Shown here: piece by piece, positions 52,634-58,945 of the stretch | Layout: the number at the start of each line of letters is the position of its first letter | How positions within the stretch are numbered: position 1 is the first letter of the stretch | Assembly: GCA_045540115.1 (NCBI GenBank) | Contig: JAZQGR010000096.1 | Coordinates: 62,001 to 126,000, forward strand | DNA from: Colimorpha_A sp045540115 | GTDB lineage: Bacteria > Bacillota > Clostridia > Oscillospirales > CAG-272 | Direction: 5' to 3' | Length of the DNA: 64,000 nt | Notes under the pieces: model-generated | Database searches by the model: none | Seen by the model: the letters and a program-made list of their open reading frames with translations, nothing else | Told to the model about the DNA's origin: nothing | Made by a program: the position numbers and the translations under genes

Positions 52634-52791
52634 TAAAGTTCGTCTTCATCTCCTTCTGTAATTTTATTTTTATTTAAGCTTTGCGCATTGCTTACGAGCT
52701 TTTCGGCTTCTGCCTTTTTCTTTTTACCGACACGGTATACGAGATACAACGTAACGACAGATCCGACGATATAACCGATAAAGAAAGCCAT
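52633..52791 (-). CDS. Tiny phage membrane protein (52 residues)
   Basis: Starts MAFFIGYIVGSVVTLYLVYR: one N-terminal helix, then a highly charged tail (KKKKAEAEK and EGDEDEL). It lies between the putative DNA-binding protein gene and the coat candidates and is coupled to the latter by a TAATG overlap. Function unknown. Confidence 0.6.
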   Translation of the reverse strand: MAFFIGYIVGSVVTLYLVYRVGKKKKAEAEKLVSNAQSLNKNKITEGDEDEL

Positions 52792-52802
52792 TACATTACA
52801 CC

Positions 52803-53120
52803 TCAATTCTCTGTCTTATATCCGATGATCTTCGGAACAGGTTTACCGCCGACAACAACGATCTTGATGTCGGGAACGTATACGGTTTCGATCTTCCAGT
52901 CCTCGGCTTTGGTATCCTTACGGAACTCCGACGATACCTGACGACCGAGAGTGGTGCTGTTCTTATCAGGGAAGAAAAGCCAATGAAGCTTACAACCTTC
53001 GATTTTTTCCGAGGATCCGTCATCATTCTTGACTTCGAACGACATAGGCGTTACACCTACAAGCGTCATTCTGTTCTGGGGGATGAATTCATCATTCATT
53101 ACTTCTGTTTCTTTTACCAT
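52803..53120 (-). CDS. Phage protein, possible ssDNA-binding protein
   Basis: A 105-residue soluble, beta-rich protein (TLVGVTPMSFEVKNDDGSS, KLHWLFFPDKNSTTLGRQ, DIKIVVVGGKPVPKIIGY). Its size, fold pattern and place just before the coat genes match the ssDNA-binding pV position of filamentous phages. The sequence is not recognised as pV, so this is inference from position. The ribosome site is AAAGGAG. Confidence 0.55.
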   Translation of the reverse strand: MVKETEVMNDEFIPQNRMTLVGVTPMSFEVKNDDGSSEKIEGCKLHWLFFPDKNSTTLGRQVSSEFRKDTKAEDWKIETVYVPDIKIVVVGGKPVPKIIGYKTEN

Positions 53121-53127
53121 TGTTTTT

Positions 53128-53331
53128 TTACTCCTTTGTTTTATAAAATTGATTTAAGAAATTTATAACTGAGCTCGCGTTGTTCAATTCGTTGACACTT
53201 TTCAAAGCTACGTCATATGAGTGAACAGCTATAACTTTTGCAGTGTCTTCGTCTATTCCAAGGCGAACAAGGTTATCTATTAAGTACGCTCGATCATCGG
53301 GCGTTGGCTCCGAACTGTTATGCCTTTTCAT
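53128..53331 (-). CDS. Small phage protein of unknown function (67 residues)
   Basis: A short soluble, mostly helical protein, starting MKRHNSSEPTPDDRAYLIDN and containing LGIDEDTAKVIAVHSYDVAL, which resembles a small UBA-like or helix-turn-helix fold. It overlaps the coiled-coil gene upstream by 14 bases. No family recognised. Confidence 0.5.
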   Translation of the reverse strand: MKRHNSSEPTPDDRAYLIDNLVRLGIDEDTAKVIAVHSYDVALKSVNELNNASSVINFLNQFYKTKE

Positions 53332-53602
53332 CGATTATCATTTTCAGCCGGAGAATCTCATTTTCAAGACGTCTGATCTCTATATTCTTTGCGGAGAGAT
53401 CTCCTTTGAGCTTGATAACGTTGCGACGAGAACCGTCCAACATATCATTAAGAACCTTATTCTCGGTTTTAAGAAGATCATATTCGTGAGCTACTTCATT
53501 AAGCGCGCCCTTCAAAGCTCTGATCTCGTCTCTCTGACTTGAAATGACGAATGTTAATCTGCTCGATAAGCTTCCAAGTCTTTCACGTTCTGCTGCTGTC
53601 AT
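53318..53602 (-). CDS. Coiled-coil phage protein (94 residues)
   Basis: Almost wholly helical with heptad repeats (LKGALNEVAHEYDLLKTENK and IEIRRLENEILRLKMIIDEK). Its ATG directly abuts the TAA of the preceding coiled-coil gene. The two adjacent coiled-coil proteins may pair. Function unknown. Confidence 0.6.
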   Translation of the reverse strand: MTAAERERLGSLSSRLTFVISSQRDEIRALKGALNEVAHEYDLLKTENKVLNDMLDGSRRNVIKLKGDLSAKNIEIRRLENEILRLKMIIDEKA

Positions 53603-53803
53603 TTATTTATCCTCCGTATCTTGGGAACGTATTTTATCTTCGAGAAGTAATAATATCTTCTCTAAACGATCCTTCTCCGTTCGCAACCGAGTATTTTCAT
53701 TTTTAAGTCGTGAATTTTCATTTTTTAAACGATCAACTTGGGACTGCAAATCTGCTTTGTCAGATAAACTTGAATAAAACATAACTTCGTGAAATAAAGA
53801 CAT
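53603..53803 (-). CDS. Coiled-coil phage protein, first gene of the lytic operon (66 residues)
   Basis: From ATG 53803 (MSLFHEVMFYSSLSDKADLQ), behind AAGAGGT. Residues 20-60 form a strong coiled coil with repeated LKNEN blocks. It is the first gene downstream of the strong leftward promoter at 53847-53875, so it is probably made early, and might act on the repressor or replication. That role is inference. Confidence 0.6.
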   Translation of the reverse strand: MSLFHEVMFYSSLSDKADLQSQVDRLKNENSRLKNENTRLRTEKDRLEKILLLLEDKIRSQDTEDK

Positions 53804-53823
53804 TGTTTGTACCTCTTTCAAAA

Positions 53824-53897
53824 TAGAATTTATAAGTTCTACGCTTATTATAGAACTCATAAGTTCTATTGTCAATAGTACTTTTAAGTTTTATGAT
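53824..53897. promoter_or_regulatory. Divergent phage promoter pair with three repressor operators (lysogeny switch)
   Basis: The leftward promoter is TTGACA (53875-53870), 17 bp, TATAAT (53852-53847). The rightward one is TTGTCA (53869-53874), 17 bp, TATGAT (53892-53897); the -35 boxes overlap. Three related 18-bp near-palindromes are present: TAGAATTTATAAGTTCTA (53824-53841, at the leftward start), TAGAACTCATAAGTTCTA (53851-53868, in the leftward spacer) and TAGTACTTTTAAGTTTTA (53876-53893, in the rightward spacer). Spacing is 27 and 25 bp. The layout implies that the repressor at 53938 shuts the lytic operon and, through the weakest site, limits itself. Confidence 0.8.
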
Positions 53898-53937
53898 ATA
53901 CTTTGTAGGAATGAACAAAAACAAACAGGGGGAAGTT

Positions 53938-54168
53938 ATGAATTATTACCAAAGATTACGAGACATTAGAGAGGACAGAGACTTAAAGCAAGAGGATGTT
54001 GCAAAAATACTTCAAATAACGCAGACACAATATTCGAGATATGAAAGAGGAGTACAGATGATGGGAATAAACAAGTATATAACGCTTGCATTATTCTATA
54101 ACATCTCATTAGATCACCTATGCGGCTTGATAAACGAGCCGAAGCCCTTGAGGGAAGAGAAGCAATAA
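53938..54168 (+). CDS. Phage repressor, XRE-family helix-turn-helix
   Basis: 76 residues from ATG 53938 (MNYYQRLRDIREDRDLKQED), behind GGGGGAAG; an upstream in-frame ATG lies inside the operator region. The helix-turn-helix is LKQEDVAKILQITQTQYSRYERG. It is a minimal cI-like repressor with little more than the DNA-binding domain and has no visible cleavage domain. It is the only plus-strand phage gene and diverges from the lytic operon. Confidence 0.85.
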   Translation: MNYYQRLRDIREDRDLKQEDVAKILQITQTQYSRYERGVQMMGINKYITLALFYNISLDHLCGLINEPKPLREEKQ

Positions 54169-54330
54169 AATTTCATAAATGCAAGCCGCGGCGTTCTGTT
54201 ACGAACAAAAAATACTATTTTTATTTGTTGTTTTCGCGGACAAAACAACTGCATAAAAACTTAACGTATTTTTTATTCTCCTCGACGAACGCCGCGTCTG
54301 CCTGCTCGCGCCTCAAAATGGAAGAGAAAC
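54169..54330. other. Non-coding phage region with nested inverted repeats
   Basis: No gene seen. cgcggcgttc (54187-54196) pairs perfectly with gaacgccgcg (54287-54296), enclosing a second perfect hairpin, gttgtttt (54227-54234) with aaaacaac (54242-54249). It follows the repressor stop and could be an origin element or a weak repressor terminator. Confidence 0.5.
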
Positions 54331-54359
54331 AATAAAAAAAGCCGTCCGAGAGGACGGCT
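54331..54359 (-). terminator. Terminator facing the repressor gene
   Basis: On the minus strand agccgtcc-tctc-ggacggct (54359-54340) is followed by TTTTTTATTG, a strong Rho-independent terminator for the three minus-strand genes at 54495-55074. Confidence 0.85.
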
Positions 54360-54363
54360 ATAT

Positions 54364-54490
54364 TTCTGCGATCGAGAAAGACACGGCGCGGTGTACACCT
54401 TAAGGAGTACACACAAATAAGAAATGTCCGGGAAAGTACACAAAGTAGAAACTTCTGCAGAGGACACGCGGCCCGTGTCCCAATCGATCA
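54364..54490. other. Palindrome-rich phage non-coding segment
   Basis: A 22-base near-perfect palindrome, gtgtacaccttaaggagtac plus ac (54391-54412), and a 7-bp hairpin, ggacacg-cggcc-cgtgtcc (54462-54480), lie between the terminator and the next gene. Possible Rep nick region or second-strand origin. No coding sequence seen. Confidence 0.45.
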
Positions 54491-54494
54491 AGAT

Positions 54495-54698
54495 CTAAAT
54501 GCCATATTCAGGAAACCATACAGTCCTGGGAGTGTTATTCATATATTCAAGGGTAACACGAGGCAGTCTGATCTTCGTACCATCAGGAGCAGTACAATAT
54601 AGGGTATATGTACCATTACAGTTATCATAAATGGATATGTCTTCAAATCCAGCTCTGATCAGACGTTGTCTGAATGCCTTAACTTCATTTCTTTGCAT
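54495..54698 (-). CDS. Small phage protein of unknown function (67 residues)
   Basis: A soluble protein: a helical start (MQRNEVKAFRQRLIRAGFED), then beta strands (NGTYTLYCTAPDGTKIRLPR). The ribosome site AAAGGAG overlaps the stop region of the gene before. Unrecognised; last of a three-gene minus-strand run. Confidence 0.55.
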   Translation of the reverse strand: MQRNEVKAFRQRLIRAGFEDISIYDNCNGTYTLYCTAPDGTKIRLPRVTLEYMNNTPRTVWFPEYGI

Positions 54699-54712
54699 AA
54701 CAGGGAACTCCT

Positions 54713-54886
54713 TTAATTATCATCTTTATATTCAGCAATAACAGAGCCGTTGACGACTCGGAGACACTTTGTAGTATAAAACTTTATCTCTAAACGCTCA
54801 ATACGTTTTTCAAGCTCATGTATATAACAGAAATTAGCAACGACCAGAGCGACAAAAACAGTAACTAAAATAAGAATCAAGAACAT
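54713..54886 (-). CDS. Tiny phage membrane protein with coiled-coil tail (57 residues)
   Basis: An N-terminal membrane helix (MFLILILVTVFVALVVANF) is followed by a short coiled coil (HELEKRIERLEIKF). The start overlaps the upstream stop as TAATG, strongly supporting translation. No family recognised; the layout resembles small spanin- or accessory-type phage proteins, but that is a guess. Confidence 0.55.
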   Translation of the reverse strand: MFLILILVTVFVALVVANFCYIHELEKRIERLEIKFYTTKCLRVVNGSVIAEYKDDN

Positions 54887-55074
54887 TATGACACCTCCGA
54901 CATAGGATCGAACGTCTCGGAAAGATATTCTTCAAAGAGCAGCACCTGATGATCCTCGGGGAAGTCGGTTATTTTGCAACCATAATCGACAGCGAGGTAA
55001 CACACGAATGCAGCGAAGTCTGACATACGCACACGCTTGAAATAATCGGATAGGGGATATAGTTGTTTAGCCAT
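54886..55074 (-). CDS. Small phage protein of unknown function (62 residues)
   Basis: Starts MAKQLYPLSDYFKRVRMSDF, behind AAAAGGAG. Soluble, helical, with an acidic C-terminus. It is the outermost phage gene on this side, 29 bases from the repeat. No promoter is convincing upstream; in the circular phage it would follow rep and could be read from the lytic promoter. Confidence 0.55.
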   Translation of the reverse strand: MAKQLYPLSDYFKRVRMSDFAAFVCYLAVDYGCKITDFPEDHQVLLFEEYLSETFDPMSEVS

Positions 55075-55091
55075 TTTTAGAACTCCTTTTT

Positions 55092-55126
55092 GTTAAATCT
55101 ATAATTGTACTAAATTAAGATTTAAC
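55092..55126. repeat. Right attachment-site candidate inside a 9-bp inverted repeat (copy 2 of 3)
   Basis: The 15-base repeat aattgtactaaatta (55103-55117) lies within a perfect inverted repeat, GTTAAATCT (55092-55100) and AGATTTAAC (55118-55126), with a 17-base centre. Paired arms around a crossover core are what a Xer-type or other site-specific recombination site looks like. Confidence 0.65.
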
Positions 55127-55315
55127 GTAATACGGGGAATTGAAAATGGGATAATTTACGGAATATTGATGTTTTTATAGCTTTCAATGAGTTTAAGCAA
55201 ATTATTAGCCAAATTACTTATCAGTGTGTATTGTCTTATTTGCATGCAGCTATATTTGAATTTAGAATCATTTTCTAATTATGATGGATCAATTTATTTA
55301 ATTACGCAAATTATA
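55127..55315. other. AT-rich gap without a gene
   Basis: I see nothing convincing here. An open frame of 82 codons at 55187-55435 on the plus strand has no ribosome site and unlikely composition. Confidence 0.4.
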
Positions 55316-55345
55316 AACGCTCCGCAAAATATAATGCGGAACGTT
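55316..55345 (-). terminator. Terminator after the DUF378 gene
   Basis: An 11-bp stem with one G-T pair (55316-55326 with 55335-55345); on the minus strand it is followed by a T/A-rich run. Confidence 0.65.
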
Positions 55346-55360
55346 CATAAGTTGGTTTAT

Positions 55361-55579
55361 TTAGCTTTTATTTGTGGTCTGTTCGCGAACGGCTTCTTCT
55401 CTGAACAACAGCGAAATACACCAAACAGCTGCTAATCCTACGAGTGCATAAACTATTCTGCTTATCGTAGCCGTTTGTCCGCCAAAGAGCCATGCTACGA
55501 TATCGAAGCGGAATAATCCGATGCTTCCCCAGTTGAGACCGCCGATTATCGCGAGAACAAGTGCTATTTTATCTAACAT
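55361..55579 (-). CDS. DUF378 family small membrane protein
   Basis: A 72-residue protein with two membrane helices: MLDKIALVLAIIGGLNWGSI and SRIVYALVGLAAVWCISLLF. The GGLNWGSIGLFRFDIVAWLFG motif is the DUF378 signature. Function unknown. It starts behind AAAAAGGAG. It lies between the second and third copies of the 13-bp attachment-like repeat, so it may be host sequence or part of a larger element. Confidence 0.88.
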   Translation of the reverse strand: MLDKIALVLAIIGGLNWGSIGLFRFDIVAWLFGGQTATISRIVYALVGLAAVWCISLLFREEAVREQTTNKS

Positions 55580-55653
55580 ACTTAAATTAGCTCCTTTTTA
55601 TTTATTGGGCAATAGTATAATTCCCCGTTTTTTAATAAATATACAAGCTAATT

Positions 55654-55666
55654 ATTGTACTAAATT
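55654..55666. repeat. Third copy of the attachment-like 13-mer
   Basis: attgtactaaatt, identical to the core of copies 1 and 2, 550 bp beyond copy 2, with different flanks on both sides. Confidence 0.6.
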
Positions 55667-55682
55667 TTATCAATTTAAATGC

Positions 55683-55714
55683 AAAAACGCGAACATTTAC
55701 TTGTTCGCGTTTTT
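55683..55714. terminator. Terminator after the DUF4097 gene
   Basis: A 13-bp perfect stem (55683-55695 with 55702-55714) with a 6-base loop and runs of A and T on either side. Confidence 0.85.
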
Positions 55715-55717
55715 ATA

Positions 55718-56596
55718 TTATTCAATTATTTCAAGATTGTTATCCTTGATTGAGACGGTTGCGTCCGTAGCATCAATGTTTATGAGGCACTGTTGAATAT
55801 CGGACGGAGTGACGATCTTTAACTGTCCGTCGGCAATAGCGGCCGTGTTGTAGTTTAACGTGCTGTTTTCTGTCACTACTTTATATGACACGAACTCTGC
55901 CGCGTAATTTGTAGCATCAACGTTCAGGTTACCTCCTACAAGGTTTGCATTAATGCTCTTTGCTTTTGTGTTAGCTACCGATATGTTACCTGCACTCACA
56001 TTTACGTTTATAATGTGATTTGTTGTAATTTGATCGAAGTTAGCACTTCCCTCTCTAACGGTTATATTATAAATTGCAGATTCGTTCCAAACGTTCTTTA
56101 CAGTGACATTACCGTTTGTGAGAGTAAGGTTCAAATTTTCAAGAGCCGAGGCGTCTGAGAGATATATTGTGACGCTTCTCTTATGACCCTTTAATGGCTT
56201 ATCAGCGAAGAAGTAACGAAGACCCTTAAATCTAAGACCTCCACCGCTCATATCAATGAAAGACGAAAGACCGCTTACCGTTCCGTCAACGGATACTGTG
56301 CCGCCCGTAAGAGTGGTAGAATAACCGTAGGGATCGAAGTTTTTAAGCTCAATATAACTGCTCTTTGCGGATCCTACTATCGTGACGTCAACGTTAGAGA
56401 AATTCAAAGAAAGCTTAGACAGCTTCTGATCAGAAAGGTTGTAAACGTAAACGATATCTCCCTTTTTATTGCGGGATTGTTCGTATATAGATATGCCCTG
56501 AGCATCTGCCATTGATGAAGCGATCGAGCAGGTAAACCAACCTGTAAATAAAAGTACAGCGGCGAGTGCAAGGAAAATTAACGACGTAGGCTTCAT
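55718..56596 (-). CDS. DUF4097 family membrane-anchored beta-helix protein
   Basis: About 292 residues from ATG 56596 (MKPTSLIFLALAAVLLFTGW), overlapping the DUF1700 stop as ATGA. An N-terminal helix anchors a right-handed beta-helix-type domain with repeats such as LNLTLTNGNVTVKN, FDQITTNHIINVNVSAGNIS and INANLVGGNLNVDA, typical of DUF4097 (PF13349). It works with the DUF1700 protein in many Firmicutes, often linked to envelope stress, but no biochemical role is established. Confidence 0.85.
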   Translation of the reverse strand: MKPTSLIFLALAAVLLFTGWFTCSIASSMADAQGISIYEQSRNKKGDIVYVYNLSDQKLSKLSLNFSNVDVTIVGSAKSSYIELKNFDPYGYSTTLTGGTVSVDGTVSGLSSFIDMSGGGLRFKGLRYFFADKPLKGHKRSVTIYLSDASALENLNLTLTNGNVTVKNVWNESAIYNITVREGSANFDQITTNHIINVNVSAGNISVANTKAKSINANLVGGNLNVDATNYAAEFVSYKVVTENSTLNYNTAAIADGQLKIVTPSDIQQCLINIDATDATVSIKDNNLEIIE

Positions 56597-57492
56597 AATC
56601 CGATACACTCCTTCTTGAGATTTACATAGATTTCACGGTACTTGCGAATCACGAAGTGAACGAACTTGAGAAGCCACTTTGCGACGATCGGCATAAATCT
56701 GACCGCGAAGTTATAAACAAGTATTCCGATTGCAAGAGCAAAAGCTCCAATCATGATTGCAACACCGCACTCATAAAGACCAACAGGCATACTTGTAAGC
56801 ATCTGCGATACACCAAAAATCAAACCGAACACAGAGACGAGTGTTCCTGCTGCCGTGACAAATATCAATGTGCCGATTGATATGAGGATCACAATAGCAA
56901 CGCCGAAGAAAAGGAGGCCAAATCCAAATGCAGTACCGGCAATTATTGCGGCAGTTATAGGAAGTGCAGCGGCGAACAATAGCCAGAATTTGCGTCTGTT
57001 TTGCTCGATGATCTCGGGATCAATAGGTGCAGATGTTACAGGAGTATCGTTTTCGGAAATAGCGATTTCCCCACGCTTGGTCCCATGTGATTCTGCGGGC
57101 TTTACATCTGCATTTTCGACTGACATCTCGTCATCAACAGGCTTTTCAAAAACAACAACGTCATCGTCGGAGATAACCGAGCTGCTATTACTTAGAGTTT
57201 CGCCCAAATTATCGTTTGCTTCACGATTGACAATTACGGGCTCACTCTGTTCATTCTGCTTTGCGGCGTTTTCTTCTTGAGCTTCCCTGATTGCCTTCTC
57301 GGTCATTCGCTTGATTCTTGCTGCAACCTTATCAAGGTCACCGAGCTTCGCGATCTCGGCTTCGACTTCTTGATCGTTCTTTCCTTTGAAATATCCGTCG
57401 AATTGCGTCAGGTGACGTTCGATATATTCATGGCTGAGTCCGATATTAAGAAGTCTCTCGGTCAATTCGGCGTAAAATGTCTGCTTGTCCAT
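56593..57492 (-). CDS. DUF1700/HAAS-domain membrane protein
   Basis: About 299 residues from ATG 57492 (MDKQTFYAELTERLLNIGLS). The N-terminal HAAS domain has YIERHLTQFDGYFKGKNDQEVEAEIAKLGDLDKVA; a long acidic linker follows (about 70-160), then four or more membrane helices. HAAS proteins usually follow a PadR regulator; none is adjacent here. The AAGGAA ribosome site supports this start over one six bases upstream. Confidence 0.85.
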   Translation of the reverse strand: MDKQTFYAELTERLLNIGLSHEYIERHLTQFDGYFKGKNDQEVEAEIAKLGDLDKVAARIKRMTEKAIREAQEENAAKQNEQSEPVIVNREANDNLGETLSNSSSVISDDDVVVFEKPVDDEMSVENADVKPAESHGTKRGEIAISENDTPVTSAPIDPEIIEQNRRKFWLLFAAALPITAAIIAGTAFGFGLLFFGVAIVILISIGTLIFVTAAGTLVSVFGLIFGVSQMLTSMPVGLYECGVAIMIGAFALAIGILVYNFAVRFMPIVAKWLLKFVHFVIRKYREIYVNLKKECIGL

Positions 57493-57540
57493 TAACATTT
57501 CCTTTCGAAAGTATTATCGTATAAAAAATTGATTTTAATG

Positions 57541-57569
57541 TTGAAAAAAATCAAAATTTAGAGTATAAT
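57541..57569 (+). promoter_or_regulatory. Promoter of trmB
   Basis: TTGAAA (57541-57546), a 17-bp spacer and TATAAT (57564-57569). Confidence 0.85.
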
Positions 57570-57615
57570 ATAATCGGTATATAACATTATAACAGAGATT
57601 GCGAGAAATTTCAAT

Positions 57616-58227
57616 ATGAGAATGAGAAAAAAGAAGCACGGAGCGGAAAGAATTTTAGCTTGTGCAGAATATTTTGTACCCGAAGGGACATTTTTTACCG
57701 AAACACCCATTGAGCTTGAGATAGGGTGCGGTAAGGGATCGTTCATATCAGGAATGGCTAAAAGGTCTCCAGAAAAGAATTTTGTAGCTATGGAGCGTGT
57801 TTCCGACGTTATCCTTCTTGCCGCTGAACGAATTAAGGCTGAGGAGATCAAGAACGTAAAGTTCATTATCGGTGATGCAAGAAACCTAAAGGAATACTTC
57901 CCCGCATTTAGCGTAAGCAGGCTCTATCTAAACTTCTCCGACCCGTGGCCTAAGAAGGGCTACGCAAAGCGCAGACTTACTCACAGGGGATTTCTTGAGC
58001 TGTATAAAGAAATACTCGCTCATGATGGAGAAATCGTATTCAAGACCGACAATATAGGTTTATTTGAATTTTCTCTCGAGGAATTCACCGCTGCGGGTTT
58101 CAAACTCAAGGATATTACTTACGACCTTCACAACAGCGAATATAACGCTGACAATATAGTTACAGAATACGAAAAGAATTTCTCTGAAAAGGGATTTAAG
58201 ATCAACCGAGTAGTTGCTTATCTTTGA
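57616..58227 (+). CDS. trmB: tRNA (guanine-N7-)-methyltransferase
   Basis: Makes m7G46 in tRNAs with S-adenosylmethionine. The 203 residues have the SAM loop IELEIGCGKGSFI, NFVAMERVSDVILLAAERIK, and the substrate motif LNFSDPWPKKGYAKRRLTHRGFL. The N-terminus is RMRKKKHG-like as usual. The 3' end overlaps the convergent PAP2 gene by 10 bases. Confidence 0.96.
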   Translation: MRMRKKKHGAERILACAEYFVPEGTFFTETPIELEIGCGKGSFISGMAKRSPEKNFVAMERVSDVILLAAERIKAEEIKNVKFIIGDARNLKEYFPAFSVSRLYLNFSDPWPKKGYAKRRLTHRGFLELYKEILAHDGEIVFKTDNIGLFEFSLEEFTAAGFKLKDITYDLHNSEYNADNIVTEYEKNFSEKGFKINRVVAYL

Positions 58228-58790
58228 TTTTTATTCACGTTCTTTTTATCAAATTTGGAAAATAAATAGTCTCCAAGTTTTGCGCCTACTATTCCGAATG
58301 CGCTTCCGAGTATGATTCCGGCAAGCACGTCGGTAGGATAATGAACGTAAAGATAAAGCCGTGAAAATGCAACTAATGATGCGATGACGGTTGCTGTGAT
58401 TGCAATAGACTTGTACTTCCCTTTCAGGAGCACAAGAAGAACGACGGCAGTTTCAAAGACAATGAGTGTATGTCCTGATGGAAATGAATAGTCGCTGAGT
58501 CTTTCGATGATTATCTCAGTACCTGTCAGATCATACGGTCGTATTCTTGCTACAATGTTCTTGAGAAAAAGATTTCCAAACAGGCCGCCGCAGATAAATG
58601 AAATACCCATTGACAGACCGATTTTTCTGGTCTTGGAAATAATCAAGAGTATTACGGCAATTATTATCGGAATTATGCCATGATCACCGAGTCTTGTTAT
58701 CAGAGTCAGAAATCTGTCGAGAAATTCGCATTTCATATTTTCCTGAATAAAGTCGAGAATTCGAAGATCTACTTTTGTAATTGGATCCAT
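58218..58790 (-). CDS. PAP2-family membrane phosphatase
   Basis: A 190-residue integral membrane protein with six helices. The three phosphatase motifs are present: KNIVARIRP (KxxxxxxRP), SFPSGHT (PSGH), and SRLYLYVHYPTDV (SRxxxxxHxxxD). It probably dephosphorylates a lipid phosphate such as undecaprenyl pyrophosphate or phosphatidylglycerol phosphate on the outer face of the membrane. The ribosome site is GAGG. Confidence 0.92.
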   Translation of the reverse strand: MDPITKVDLRILDFIQENMKCEFLDRFLTLITRLGDHGIIPIIIAVILLIISKTRKIGLSMGISFICGGLFGNLFLKNIVARIRPYDLTGTEIIIERLSDYSFPSGHTLIVFETAVVLLVLLKGKYKSIAITATVIASLVAFSRLYLYVHYPTDVLAGIILGSAFGIVGAKLGDYLFSKFDKKNVNKNQR

Positions 58791-58945
58791 ATTGTTACCT
58801 CTTACGATGTGACTGTATGAAAATTATATCATTAAATGTAATTATATGTCAAGTTATTTGAGTAAACTGAAGTATTTACATTTTATTAACAAACTAAAGC
58901 GAAATATATGCGATAATATATTATATTTTCCCTTGGAGGAACAAA

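Larger units (their letters stand above)
47620..55117 (-). mobile_element. Integrated filamentous phage (inovirus prophage)
   Basis: A 7.5-kb block of mostly minus-strand genes bounded by the direct repeat aattgtactaaatta. It contains a Rep_trans replication protein, a Zot/pI ATPase, a signal-peptide adsorption-protein candidate, about six tiny membrane proteins, coiled-coil proteins, a divergent repressor and two structured non-coding regions. Size, gene compactness and the Zot marker fit Inoviridae. No integrase, transposase or secretin gene is present; the last fits a monoderm host. The repeats lie 12 bases from the rep stop and 29 bases from the outermost phage gene, so genes fill the interval. 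Confidence 0.85.

Noticed and set aside
55187..55435. An 82-codon open frame beside the right phage end
   Set aside because: No ribosome site, and it runs through the DUF378 terminator and gene in antisense.
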